Source: an uncultured Litoreibacter sp.
GTDB taxonomy: Bacteria > Pseudomonadota > Alphaproteobacteria > Rhodobacterales > Rhodobacteraceae
NCBI GenBank assembly: GCA_947492995.1
Contig: CANLOU010000001.1
Span: 124,001-188,000, forward strand
DNA: 64,000 nt
Direction of reading: 5' to 3'
Shown here: positions 48,348 through 57,421 of the stretch, in pieces
Layout: every line of letters starts with the position of its first letter
Numbering within the stretch: position 1 is the stretch's first letter
Position numbers and translations under genes: made by a program
Notes under the pieces: model-generated
What the model saw: the letters and a program-made list of their open reading frames with translations, nothing else
What the model was told of the DNA's origin: nothing
The model's database searches: none

Positions 48348-50268
48348 CAAAGAACTTCACAATCATCTCGAACAGCGGTTGAAGCTTTGAAATAATAGCC
48401 TGCCCCTGCGGGGTCGCAGCCCAGCTTGCGATGCCAGCGGCACTGCCACCAACGCCCAGAATGCCCGCAAATATCCCGCCAGCGGTCTTAAACCCACGTT
48501 TCAACAACCCAGACCGATTTCGATCATCCGTTTTGGCCGCCTCAAAATAGTCCCGCGTCGCATTCATCGCGTCGATGACGGATTGATCGACAACGTCCTT
48601 GCTGTCGTCGGCTTCCAGAGCCTCAATCGCGTCGTCCACAATCTCGATCCCGGCTTCAGGCGTGGCGTCTTCCGTGACCTCTGGCAGCTCCGGGTCGTTT
48701 TCCTCGGGCGGCAACAGGAACGGGCGCAGGTCATCATGCATGACTACCAATTGCTGCCATGCCGCGACAAACCCGCCATCCATCCCATCGGTGATATATG
48801 GGTCCGACGCCCCGCCGCGCAGGAACGACATCGGGCCATCCAGCAGCAAATATGTCGGCTCCTCCGCCGTCAGCGGCACTGCGTAATCATCAAATCGCTT
48901 TCGCATGGTCTCCGGCAATTGCTTGCTGTTGGCTTCCGTACAAAGCGCGGCAACATGATAGCGCAACGCCGCAATCCGCTGCTCCAACTCCCGCGGAGCC
49001 AACCGCTCCGGCGCTCCTGCATTCCGCGCCTCCAGCTTTTCGCCGGAAGCGTCCACTTCGATCGCACCCGCCTTGCTAAGCTGGCGTTGTACCAATACCG
49101 CAAAGGGTTCCGGCGGCTCCCGAAAATCGGGATGGGTGCCTTTGAGATATTGCACAGTTTCGATCGCGCAGCTTTGTGGGTCTAGTCGGGAGAGCATATA
49201 TAGCCGTCTGTCCCCGTCGGGGGAGGCAACAGGGGTGTTAGCAAAATACAAAGATCTGCCGCGCTCATTTTCAAACGCGATCATCTCCAAAAGGAAAGAC
49301 AAATCGCTCAAACGCGTTTCTCTCAGATTGAGAGAGGTCAGCGCCGTAAGACCAGACAAAACACTCGCATCGCTCAAACTCGTATTGCTCAAATCGAGAG
49401 AGGTAAGCGCCGTAAGGCCAGACAAAGCACTCGCATCGCTCAACCCCGTTCCGCTCAAATCGAGAGAGGTCAGCGCCGTTAGGCCAGACAAAGCACTCGC
49501 ATCGCTCAAACGCGTTCTGCCCAGATGGAGAGAGGTCAGCGCCGTAAGGCCAGACAAAGCACTCACGTCGTCGACACGCGTATCACGCAAATCGAGAGAC
49601 GTCAGACCAACAAGGCCAGACAATCCACTCACATCGTCGACGCCCGTATCACTCAAATCGAGAGACGTCAAACCAACAAGGCCAGACAATCCACTCACGT
49701 CGGTGACACCCGTATCACTCAAATCGAGAGACGTCAGACCAACAAGGCCAGACAATCCACTCACGTCGGTGACACCCGTATCACTCAAATCGAGAGACGT
49801 CAGACCAACAAGACCAGACAATCCACTCACGTCGTCGACACGCGTATCACTCAAATCGAGAGACGTCAGACCAACAAGACCAGACAATCCACTCACGTCG
49901 TCGACACGCGTGTGGCTTAAGGCGAGCGAGGTAAGACTTTTGAAGTCAACGAGGAATGAGGCATCTCTCCCAACCAAGTAGGACAGATCTAGCGTCCTTA
50001 TCGAGGTCAGTTCTGTCAGCGCGGTAAAGTCCTCAACCGAGTTACTATGAGGCAGAATTACACCCGCGGCGTTCCGCTCACCCAAATACAGATGCGCCAG
50101 CGTTTCAACTTCAGCAATCTCAGTCGGCACGACTTTCATGGCTGCGAGATCACTGAAATCCAGCGTATCCGCCCGCGTCTCAATTGCTTCCGCGATACGG
50201 CGTTCAGCTTCTGCCGTCGCCGCATCTTCGTATTCTAGCCAGAGCTTTGCGTCGTCCAGATCTGCCAT
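48340..50268 (-). CDS. Leucine-rich repeat protein with C-terminal hydrophobic tail
   Basis: A 642-residue protein. Residues 1-90 are a helical cap. Ten 22-residue internalin-like LRRs (LTSLDLSDTxVxDVSGLSGLVG) fill residues 112-331, with one divergent unit before them. Residues 345-560 have no recognised domain. A Gly/Ala-rich hydrophobic stretch (about 600-635, GGIFAGILGVGGSAAGIASWAA) ends the protein. No signal peptide is present, so it may be cytoplasmic with a membrane-touching tail. The function is unknown; LRRs suggest protein binding. ATG 50268 is 28 bases after the ileS stop. Confidence 0.8.
   Translation of the reverse strand: MADLDDAKLWLEYEDAATAEAERRIAEAIETRADTLDFSDLAAMKVVPTEIAEVETLAHLYLGERNAAGVILPHSNSVEDFTALTELTSIRTLDLSYLVGRDASFLVDFKSLTSLALSHTRVDDVSGLSGLVGLTSLDLSDTRVDDVSGLSGLVGLTSLDLSDTGVTDVSGLSGLVGLTSLDLSDTGVTDVSGLSGLVGLTSLDLSDTGVDDVSGLSGLVGLTSLDLRDTRVDDVSALSGLTALTSLHLGRTRLSDASALSGLTALTSLDLSGTGLSDASALSGLTALTSLDLSNTSLSDASVLSGLTALTSLNLRETRLSDLSFLLEMIAFENERGRSLYFANTPVASPDGDRRLYMLSRLDPQSCAIETVQYLKGTHPDFREPPEPFAVLVQRQLSKAGAIEVDASGEKLEARNAGAPERLAPRELEQRIAALRYHVAALCTEANSKQLPETMRKRFDDYAVPLTAEEPTYLLLDGPMSFLRGGASDPYITDGMDGGFVAAWQQLVVMHDDLRPFLLPPEENDPELPEVTEDATPEAGIEIVDDAIEALEADDSKDVVDQSVIDAMNATRDYFEAAKTDDRNRSGLLKRGFKTAGGIFAGILGVGGSAAGIASWAATPQGQAIISKLQPLFEMIVKFFGG
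49276..49935 (-). repeat. Ten 66-bp tandem repeats inside the LRR gene
   Basis: The LRRs are encoded by ten 66-base units. Two homogenised groups are seen: five units ending SGLVG (proximal half) and four ending SGLTA (distal half), each nearly identical in DNA as well as protein. Such sequence identity indicates recent duplication or gene conversion, and copy number may vary among strains. Confidence 0.85.
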
Positions 50269-50295
50269 CCCATCCCCTTCGGTGATGTTGTGGCC

Positions 50296-53271
50296 TTATC
50301 CAACCGCTTCGTTGCAGCGTGCGCAAGTGCCGGGGTTTTTGTGCTCGCCCACATCAGGCAATATCTTCCAGCAGCGCTGGCATTTCTCGCCGTCGGCCTT
50401 GGCGAAGACCACAGCCACATCCGCGACCTCGTCCAGCTTGAACGCGTCTGCCGGCGCGCTGCCCGTTGTGACCGAAATCGCCGAGGTGATGCACATGTCG
50501 TCAAAGCTGACGGTCTTCAGAACCGCCTCCGCCTCTGCGTCCACGAACACGGTCGGGCCTGCTTCCAGCGAGGAGCCAATGACCTTGTTCGTGCGCTCCA
50601 CCTCCAACGCGCCTGTCACCACGCGGCGCACTTTACGCACGGTGGACCATTTGGCCGCCAACGCGTCGTCGCGCCACTCCGCAGGTGTCTCCGGAATGTC
50701 CTGCAGATGCACGGACGAGCCGTCCTCAGGGAACCGTTCCAGCCAGATTTCCTCGCAGGTGAAGACCAGCACCGGGGCCAGCCATGTGGTTAACCGATGG
50801 TACAGGATGTCCAAAACGGTCCGCGCCGCGCGGCGGCGTTCGGTGTCTCCGTCGCAATACAACGCATCCTTGCGGATGTCGAAATAGAAGGCCGACAGGT
50901 CCACCGTGGCGAAGGTGAAGACCGCCTGAAATACGCCTTGGAAGTCGTATTTGGCGTAGCCTTCGCGGACCACTTGATCCAGCTCAGACAGGCGGTGCAG
51001 CACCCAGCGTTCCAGCTCTGGCATATCCGCGGGCTCCATCCGGTCGGCTTCAGAAAAGTCGTTCAACGACCCCAGCATGAACCGCAACGTATTGCGCAAC
51101 CGGCGATAGCTATCCGCCACGCCTTTCAGGATTTCATCCCCGATCCGCAGGTCCACCGTATAGTCGGATTGCGCCACCCAAAGCCGCAGGATGTCGGCGC
51201 CGTATTGCTTGACGACCTTCTCCGGCGCGATGGTGTTGCCGATGGATTTGGACATCTTCATGCCCTTCTGGTCCAGCGTGAACCCATGCGTCAGAACCCC
51301 ACGATAAGGCGCGCGCCCCTGCGTGCCGCAGCTTTGCAGCATAGAGGAATGGAACCAGCCGCGATGCTGGTCGGTGCCTTCCAGATACAGGTCCGCCAGC
51401 CCGTCCTCGGAGCCGTCTTCGCGGTCGCGCAAGGTAAACGCATGGGTTGAACCGCTGTCAAACCACACATCCAGAATGTCCATGACCTGATCGTAATCCT
51501 CAGGGTCAACGGAATTGGCCAGGAACCGCTCCTTCGCGCCTTCCTTGTACCACGCGTCCGCGCCTTCTTCCTCGAACGCGGCCAAGATACGCGCGTTCAC
51601 CTCTTCATTGCGCAGAAGGTAGTCGTCATCCGAAATCGCCGCCCCTTTCTTGGTGAACACCGTCAGCGGCACGCCCCAGGCGCGTTGCCGCGACAGCACC
51701 CAGTCGGGCCGCGCCTCGATCATCGAATACAAGCGGTTGCGCCCGGTCTGCGGCGTCCATGTCACCAGCTCGTCGATGGAACGCAAAGCGCGTTCCCGGA
51801 TCGTGGTGCCATAAGTGTCCTGCCCGTCGCCAACCGCCTTGTCGATGGAGGCAAACCATTGCGGCCTGTTTAACCGGATCACCGGCGCTTTCGACCGCCA
51901 CGAATGCGCGTCAGACAGCGTGATGCGCTTGGACGCCATCAGCGCCCCAACTTTACCCAGCACGCCCATAACGGCCTTGTTGGCGCCGCCGGGCTTGCCG
52001 TTCGGCTTGATGATCTGCTCGCCTGCAAACAACGGCAGGTCGGCCCGATACGAGCTATCATCCATGACGTTATACGTCATTTCCAAGCCATTTTTCACGC
52101 CCACCGCATAGTCATCGTCACCATGCGACGGCGCGGTGTGCACAAACCCCGTGCCCGCGTCATCGGTGACATGGTCACCTTCCAGCATCGGCACGTCGTA
52201 GTTCCATTCGCCGCCGCCCTCATGCACGTTTTCCAATGGATGCGCGCAGGTCAGCGAGCCAAGGATCGCTGGCGTCGCATCGCGCAAGCGCACGAACTTG
52301 TCCACCCGCGCGGCCTCCATCACGTCGCCCGCAAGCTTGTCGGCCAGGATCAGCTTCGCGCCGACCTTGGTCCAGTTGTCCTCGGGGGCCTCGGTGACCT
52401 CGTACAGCCCGTAGGCCACGTTGGGGTTATAGCAGATCGCGCGGTTTTGCGGGATGGTCCACGGGGTCGTGGTCCAGATCACCACATGGGTCGACTGGAA
52501 CGCGCCCGCCATGTCCTGCACGCCCGCGGCGTAGCCGTCCTCGCCATGTTGCTCCAACAGCTCGTCGGTCAGCGCGTCGGTGCCCGAGATGCCGGAGACG
52601 CGGAACTTCACCCAGATCGCGTCCGCCTGACGGTCGTGGTATTCCACCTCCGCCTCCGCCAAGGCGGTCTTTTCCACCGGAGACCACATCACAGGCTTCG
52701 ACCCCTGATACAAAGTCCCCGTCATCAGGAATTTCTGGAACTCCTCCGCGATGACCCGCTCGGCGTGGTAGTTCATCGTCAGATACGGGTCGTCCCATTT
52801 GCCGGTGATGCCCAAGCGCTGAAATTCTTCGCGCTGGATGTCGACCCAGCCCGCGGCAAACTCGCGGCATTCCTGACGGAATTCCACCACGTCCACTTCG
52901 TCCTTGTCGCGGCCTTTGGAGCGGTATTTCTCCTCGATCTTCCATTCGATCGGCAGCCCGTGGCAGTCCCAACCGGGGATGTAGCGCGCGTCGCGGCCCA
53001 TCATCTGTTGGGACCGGACGACCATGTCCTTCAGGATCTTGTTCAGCGCGTGGCCGATATGCAGATGCCCGTTGGCGTAGGGCGGTCCGTCATGCAGGGT
53101 GAACGGCTCGCGGCCAGATGCTTTTTCGCGCAGCTTCTCATAGACGCCGATTTGCGCCCAGCGCTCCAGCCAACCGGGTTCGCGGTTGGGCAGACCGGCC
53201 CGCATCGGGAAATCGGTCTTGGGCAGGTTCAGCGTGTCTTTGTAATTCACTTCAGTTGTGTCGGCGCACAT
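50296..53271 (-). CDS. ileS: Isoleucyl-tRNA synthetase
   Basis: A 991-residue class I synthetase charging tRNA-Ile. The HIGH motif is in [14 protein letters not shown] (about residues 62-75), and KMSKS is in [11 protein letters not shown] (about 677). The editing domain sits between them. The C-terminal zinc finger reads CQRCWKIL then CARCNEAVG. Start ATG 53271 has AAAAGGA upstream; an in-frame ATG eight codons earlier is less likely. Normal full length. Confidence 0.98.
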   Translation of the reverse strand: MCADTTEVNYKDTLNLPKTDFPMRAGLPNREPGWLERWAQIGVYEKLREKASGREPFTLHDGPPYANGHLHIGHALNKILKDMVVRSQQMMGRDARYIPGWDCHGLPIEWKIEEKYRSKGRDKDEVDVVEFRQECREFAAGWVDIQREEFQRLGITGKWDDPYLTMNYHAERVIAEEFQKFLMTGTLYQGSKPVMWSPVEKTALAEAEVEYHDRQADAIWVKFRVSGISGTDALTDELLEQHGEDGYAAGVQDMAGAFQSTHVVIWTTTPWTIPQNRAICYNPNVAYGLYEVTEAPEDNWTKVGAKLILADKLAGDVMEAARVDKFVRLRDATPAILGSLTCAHPLENVHEGGGEWNYDVPMLEGDHVTDDAGTGFVHTAPSHGDDDYAVGVKNGLEMTYNVMDDSSYRADLPLFAGEQIIKPNGKPGGANKAVMGVLGKVGALMASKRITLSDAHSWRSKAPVIRLNRPQWFASIDKAVGDGQDTYGTTIRERALRSIDELVTWTPQTGRNRLYSMIEARPDWVLSRQRAWGVPLTVFTKKGAAISDDDYLLRNEEVNARILAAFEEEGADAWYKEGAKERFLANSVDPEDYDQVMDILDVWFDSGSTHAFTLRDREDGSEDGLADLYLEGTDQHRGWFHSSMLQSCGTQGRAPYRGVLTHGFTLDQKGMKMSKSIGNTIAPEKVVKQYGADILRLWVAQSDYTVDLRIGDEILKGVADSYRRLRNTLRFMLGSLNDFSEADRMEPADMPELERWVLHRLSELDQVVREGYAKYDFQGVFQAVFTFATVDLSAFYFDIRKDALYCDGDTERRRAARTVLDILYHRLTTWLAPVLVFTCEEIWLERFPEDGSSVHLQDIPETPAEWRDDALAAKWSTVRKVRRVVTGALEVERTNKVIGSSLEAGPTVFVDAEAEAVLKTVSFDDMCITSAISVTTGSAPADAFKLDEVADVAVVFAKADGEKCQRCWKILPDVGEHKNPGTCARCNEAVG

Positions 53272-53328
53272 TTTTGGCGTCCTTTTTGTCGGCATAGGAA
53301 TGGAAAGAAGGAGGGCGGTGCGAGCGTC

Positions 53329-53484
53329 TCAAACACCTTTGCCCGGCGTCTCATGGATCAGAGCGCCGGGGATATAATTCGTATGATGATGCAACGCATG
53401 GTCATGGATGTTGGTATAGCCGCGCCGCCGCGCGGGGTCCAGTGTCGCATTGCCCTTGCGCCGGGATCGGGTATCACTGGCCAC
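53329..53484 (-). CDS. Possible small protein (51 residues), unidentified
   Basis: From GTG 53484 the minus strand encodes a 51-residue basic, histidine-rich peptide (VASDTRSRRKGNATLDPARRR..., ending ALIHETPGKGV). Its codons have the GC-rich third positions seen in neighbouring genes. Its stop lies 57 bases before the ileS start, on the same strand. The GTG directly abuts the divergent FAD monooxygenase ATG (53485), and no ribosome site is visible. I do not recognise a family. Confidence 0.35.
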   Translation of the reverse strand: MASDTRSRRKGNATLDPARRRGYTNIHDHALHHHTNYIPGALIHETPGKGV

Positions 53485-54666
53485 ATGAGATTGAAAATCG
53501 GCATCGCAGGGGCAGGCATCGGCGGGTTGGCGGCGGGTGCGTTGCTGGCCGCGGACGGGCATGACGTGACGGTTTACGACCAGTTCGACGCGCCCCGTCC
53601 CGTGGGCTCGGGGCTGGTCATCCAGCCCGTGGGGCTGGAGGTGCTTGACGCCATCGGCGCAGGCCAAACAGCGCGCGCCAAGGGCCGCCGCATCACCCGC
53701 ATGCTGGGCCATGAAAGCGACACCAAGGCCCGCGTTCTGGATGTCTGGTACGACCGCGAGGGCGACGGGGTCACCTACGGGCTTGGCATCCACCGCGCGG
53801 CCTTGTTCGACGCGGTGCTGCAATCGGCGCTGCAGGCGGGTGCAACCCTGATGTCCAGCCACGAGGCCCGCTCATTCGACGCAGGCCACATTCACTTCAC
53901 CAACCAGGCCACCTCTCCCAGGTTTGAGCTTATCATCGATGCCTCAGGGGCGGGCAGCGATCTGTCCGCGATCACGGCCAAGCCGCTGCCCTATGGCGCG
54001 ATCTGGGGCACCGTGCCCTGGCCCGACACCGAGCTGCCTGCCGACAATTTGTCCCAAAGCTACCGCCGGGCGGACCGGATGATGGGGGTGCTGCCTTGCG
54101 GCATCCTGCCCGGCTCAGACACCCCGCAGGCCGCGATCTTCTGGTCCATGCCGCGCGACGGCCATCCCGACTGGCTGGCCACCCCGTTGGAAGCGTGGAA
54201 GCACGAGGCCACGACCCTCTGGCCCGCCTTCGCGCCTTTTCTGGAAACCATCAAGGCCCACGACCAAATGACCATGGCCCGCTATGCCCACGGCACCCTG
54301 CGCAAGCCATATGCCGACAAGATCGCCATCATTGGTGACAGCGCGCATAAGGCGTCACCGCAGCTGGGCCAAGGGGCCAATATGGCGCTGCTAGACGCCA
54401 TGGCCCTTGCCCAGGCGCTCAAATATGAAGCCAATGTCAACGTCGCGTTGCACCACTACGCCTCCGCGCGACGATGGCACGTCCGGCTCTATCAGGCGAT
54501 GTCATGGGCCTTCACGCCGCAATATCAATCCGACAGCACATGGCTGCCCAAGTTGCGCGATCACGCGTTGTTCCCACTCAGCCAAATCGGCCCCACGCCG
54601 CGCATCCTGACGAAACTCGTCTGCGGCAACCTCATCCCACCGCTGGGCTCGCTCATGCCGCGCTGA
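53485..54666 (+). CDS. FAD-dependent monooxygenase (UbiH/PHBH-like)
   Basis: A 393-residue flavoprotein hydroxylase. The dinucleotide fold IAGAGIGGLAAGALLA is at about residues 6-21. The GD motif is in IAIIGDSAHKASPQLGQGANMALLDA (about 277-302), which also gives the substrate and FAD pyrophosphate contacts. Family members hydroxylate aromatic rings with NAD(P)H and oxygen; the substrate is unknown. ATG 53485 begins the family sequence. The frame is open for more than 500 codons upstream, but that part is antisense to ileS. Confidence 0.87.
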   Translation: MRLKIGIAGAGIGGLAAGALLAADGHDVTVYDQFDAPRPVGSGLVIQPVGLEVLDAIGAGQTARAKGRRITRMLGHESDTKARVLDVWYDREGDGVTYGLGIHRAALFDAVLQSALQAGATLMSSHEARSFDAGHIHFTNQATSPRFELIIDASGAGSDLSAITAKPLPYGAIWGTVPWPDTELPADNLSQSYRRADRMMGVLPCGILPGSDTPQAAIFWSMPRDGHPDWLATPLEAWKHEATTLWPAFAPFLETIKAHDQMTMARYAHGTLRKPYADKIAIIGDSAHKASPQLGQGANMALLDAMALAQALKYEANVNVALHHYASARRWHVRLYQAMSWAFTPQYQSDSTWLPKLRDHALFPLSQIGPTPRILTKLVCGNLIPPLGSLMPR

Positions 54667-54671
54667 CCCAA

Positions 54672-54751
54672 TCATTGTTCCAGAAATATCCCGGAGGGGT
54701 CTGGGGAGGCAGCGCCTCCCCAGCGTAGCGACGCGCGCAAGCGCGGCGCAA
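54672..54751. repeat. Interspersed Rhodobacterales-type intergenic repeat, copy B
   Basis: ATCATTGTTCCAGAAATATCC (54671-54691) is followed by a GGGGAGGC/GCCTCCCC hairpin (54703-54721) and GCGACGCGCGCAAGCGCGG from 54728. The parts and order match copy A at 19117-19201. It sits between convergent genes, where the hairpin may act as a terminator. Confidence 0.6.
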
Positions 54752-56362
54752 TCACCCGTTCACATGCTCCCAAACCTTTGAAATCACGACCGACCCCTCA
54801 CCCACAGAGGACGCCACCCGTTTCACCGACCCCGCCCGCACATCACCCACGGCAAAAATGCCGGGGCAGGAGGTCGCGAAGGGCGATGCAGCGCCGGCGT
54901 CGTCACCGGTCAACACAAAGCCGCGCGCGTCCAGATCGCAGCTGCTTTCCAGCCAACCGGTATTTGGCGCAGCACCCACCATGATAAACGCGGCGCGGCA
55001 CTCCAGCGGCCACGCCTCGCCGTCGCGGTCAATCACCACGCGGTCCATCATGTCGCCGCCGCATAGCTCTTTGATCTGGGCGCGGTAGTGGATGGTGATC
55101 GCAGGGTCCGCTTCGAGCCGCGACAACAGGTAATCCGACATCGACGCGGCAAGGCTCTCGCCGCGCACCAGCACATGCACATGTTTGGCGGAACGCGACA
55201 GATACATCGCCGCCTGCCCTGCCGAATTGCCGCCCCCCACCACGACCACCTCCGAGTTGCGGCAGTAGCGTGCCTCCAACTCGGTCGCGGCGTAGTAGAT
55301 GCCTGCGCCCTCAAAGCCTTCCAGACCATCAAGCGGCAAGCGCCGGTATTGCACGCCGGTTGCCACCACAACCGCCTTTGCGCAGAGCACGCAACCGTCG
55401 TCCAATGCCGCGCAGAACACGCCGTCCTCGCGGCGTTCCAGCGACACCACCCGGCGCGGCATTGCAAACCGCGTGCCAAATTTCATCGCCTGTATCTCGC
55501 CACGCCAGACCAGATCGGCCCCCGAGATACCCGTGGGGAATCCCATGTAATTCTCGATCCTTGACGACGTCCCCGCCTGCCCGCCCACGGCCAAATCCTC
55601 GACCACGATTGCCGACAAACCTTCCGCCCCCGCATAGACAGCGGCGGCTACGCCCGCAGGGCCGCCGCCCACGATCAGCACGTCCACGACCTCGTCGTCG
55701 CGCAGCTCTAAATCTAGCCCCAGCAATTGCGCCACCTTGCGCGGCGTCGGGTCATCGACCACTTGCGTGGTCCCAAAAATGACCGCTGGCTTGTGGCCAA
55801 CAAGGCTGCATGCCTCCAGCGCCTCCCGTGTGTCCTCCTCGCCCAGATCCATGGTCTGAAACGGGATCTTGTTGCGGGCGGCGAATTCGGCAATGCGGCG
55901 GATGTTTCGATCCTGATCGGCCCCGATCAGCTTCAGCGAGGTGTCGCCATCGTCCACCTGCCGCCGCCTGCGTGCGGCAAAAACGGTGATGATGATGTCC
56001 GACATCTCGGGGATGCGCGACATCGCGTCCAGCATCTCGGCGCGGGGAACCTTGATCGCCTTAGTGTCCTGCTTGGCCCGCATCGGCAAAGAATAGGCCC
56101 CGCCCGTCAGGAAGGTGATCTCCCCCATGAACTGCGTGGGCCCTAGCGTAGTCGGCAGGTAGGCCTGCCGCGTGTAGGGATCGATGACTTCCACCTCGCC
56201 CTCCAGCAGGTAGATGAACGCATCCATCGGATCGCCCACTTCGGCAATCATGTCGCCCGCCGCAAAATCCACCACCGCTCCGATACGGCGCAATTCTGCC
56301 ACGTGGCTATCATGCAATGGGGTGCGGGTCATTTCCGCGAGATTTGGGGCCAGGCTATCCAT
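54752..56362 (-). CDS. Cyclic nucleotide-binding domain fused to thioredoxin reductase-like flavoprotein
   Basis: A 536-residue protein. A CNMP/CRP-type sensor domain occupies about residues 20-145 (EVGDPMDAFIYLLEGEVEV, QFMGEITFLTGG). A thioredoxin-like segment spans about 155-220, and a class II thioredoxin-reductase fold spans about 230-536 with VLIVGGGPAGVAAAV, VVVVGGGNSAGQAA and FAVGDVRAGS. Where reductases have the redox pair CATC, this protein reads YYAATELEARYC, so the CxxC is lost. It may be a nucleotide-sensing NADPH oxidoreductase or a sensor; the role is unknown. Stands downstream of ycjF, divergent. Confidence 0.85.
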   Translation of the reverse strand: MDSLAPNLAEMTRTPLHDSHVAELRRIGAVVDFAAGDMIAEVGDPMDAFIYLLEGEVEVIDPYTRQAYLPTTLGPTQFMGEITFLTGGAYSLPMRAKQDTKAIKVPRAEMLDAMSRIPEMSDIIITVFAARRRRQVDDGDTSLKLIGADQDRNIRRIAEFAARNKIPFQTMDLGEEDTREALEACSLVGHKPAVIFGTTQVVDDPTPRKVAQLLGLDLELRDDEVVDVLIVGGGPAGVAAAVYAGAEGLSAIVVEDLAVGGQAGTSSRIENYMGFPTGISGADLVWRGEIQAMKFGTRFAMPRRVVSLERREDGVFCAALDDGCVLCAKAVVVATGVQYRRLPLDGLEGFEGAGIYYAATELEARYCRNSEVVVVGGGNSAGQAAMYLSRSAKHVHVLVRGESLAASMSDYLLSRLEADPAITIHYRAQIKELCGGDMMDRVVIDRDGEAWPLECRAAFIMVGAAPNTGWLESSCDLDARGFVLTGDDAGAASPFATSCPGIFAVGDVRAGSVKRVASSVGEGSVVISKVWEHVNG

Positions 56363-56368
56363 CGGTGA

Positions 56369-57421
56369 TTACTCCTTTGCCGAAGGAAATAGCCCGGTCA
56401 GTGCGCGTTTCACCATATTTGTGACCGACGGCCTGCGTTCGGCCACAAAGGGCAATGGGCGGCAGACTTCGATGGCCGCCACGCCGACGCGGGCTGTCAA
56501 AGCACCGTTAATGACACCCTCGCCAAAGCGGCGCGAGATACGGCTGAGCACCCCGCCCCCCGCGATGGACCCGATCAGGTCGTCGCCCACCGCAACCACG
56601 CCTGTGGCCACCAGATGGGTCATCACCGCACGCGTCAGCCGCCAGTTGCCCAGCGTGCCGGAACGGCCGCCATAGATTTCGGCGATGCGGCGGATCATGC
56701 GCAGGTTGGCGGTCAGCGCCGTAATCAGATCGGCAAGGGCTATGGGCACCAGCGCGGTCACCGTTGCAACCTGCCTTGCGGCGGCCTCGACCTCGCGTTT
56801 GGCGGCCTCGTCCAAGGGGGCCAATAATTGGTTTTCGACCACCCCGAACACCGCATCAGCGTCAAAACTGTCGCCGTCCCGTTTGGTCACCGCGTCACGC
56901 GCCGCGTCCAGTTCTGGGCGGGCCTTGTACAGCGCCACGATGCGGTCACGGGTCTTGCGGGCGGCTTTCAGGTCGCTTGTGGCCAAGGCCGCCTCGGCTT
57001 CCATCCGCACCCCGTCGATGCGTTTGAGCCGCACCAGCGCCAGCCACTCGCGGCCTGCGACCAGCAACAGCGCAAGGCAGAAGAGTGCGGTCAGCCCCAG
57101 CGCGATGTAGCCAAGGACGGGGTTTGAGGCGACAAGCGCCGTCACGAAATTCCACGCAGCCACTGAGACCATGAAGCCCACCAGCGCGATCAGCATCGAC
57201 CAGAAGAACCGCGTCAGCCGCGACGGCCTGCGCGCCGCCAGCCGCGTTAAGGTTTGCATGGCTTGCCCCGTGGGCGTGGGTGCCTCGACATCCGGCACCG
57301 CGGGCGCGGTTGCGGGGGTCAGGGGGGCGTCTGCCACCGCTTTGACCTTCGGCTTGGTCTTGGTTTTTGCCTTCGGTGTCTCTTCGAGGTCGAACAGCAC
57401 CGGGCCTTTGGATTTGCTCAT
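56369..57421 (-). CDS. YcjF-like membrane protein (DUF697)
   Basis: A 350-residue protein of the TIGR01620/YcjF family. A Lys/Pro/Ala-rich N-terminus (residues 1-60) is followed by two helices (about 77-97 and 105-125). A DUF697 domain lies near 210-340 (LVPIALADLITALTANLRMIRRIAEIYGGR). It is almost always encoded beside YcjX, as here; the pair has been linked to envelope stress but has no proven biochemical role. Start ATG 57421 overlaps the ycjX stop by four bases. Confidence 0.88.
   Translation of the reverse strand: MSKSKGPVLFDLEETPKAKTKTKPKVKAVADAPLTPATAPAVPDVEAPTPTGQAMQTLTRLAARRPSRLTRFFWSMLIALVGFMVSVAAWNFVTALVASNPVLGYIALGLTALFCLALLLVAGREWLALVRLKRIDGVRMEAEAALATSDLKAARKTRDRIVALYKARPELDAARDAVTKRDGDSFDADAVFGVVENQLLAPLDEAAKREVEAAARQVATVTALVPIALADLITALTANLRMIRRIAEIYGGRSGTLGNWRLTRAVMTHLVATGVVAVGDDLIGSIAGGGVLSRISRRFGEGVINGALTARVGVAAIEVCRPLPFVAERRPSVTNMVKRALTGLFPSAKE

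Noticed and set aside
49276..49935. A CRISPR-like array
   Set aside because: The regular 66-bp units are in-frame LRR codons without spacer variation and with no cas genes nearby.
51904..53484. A 527-codon plus-strand extension ahead of the FAD monooxygenase
   Set aside because: It is opposite ileS; the monooxygenase family sequence starts exactly at ATG 53485.
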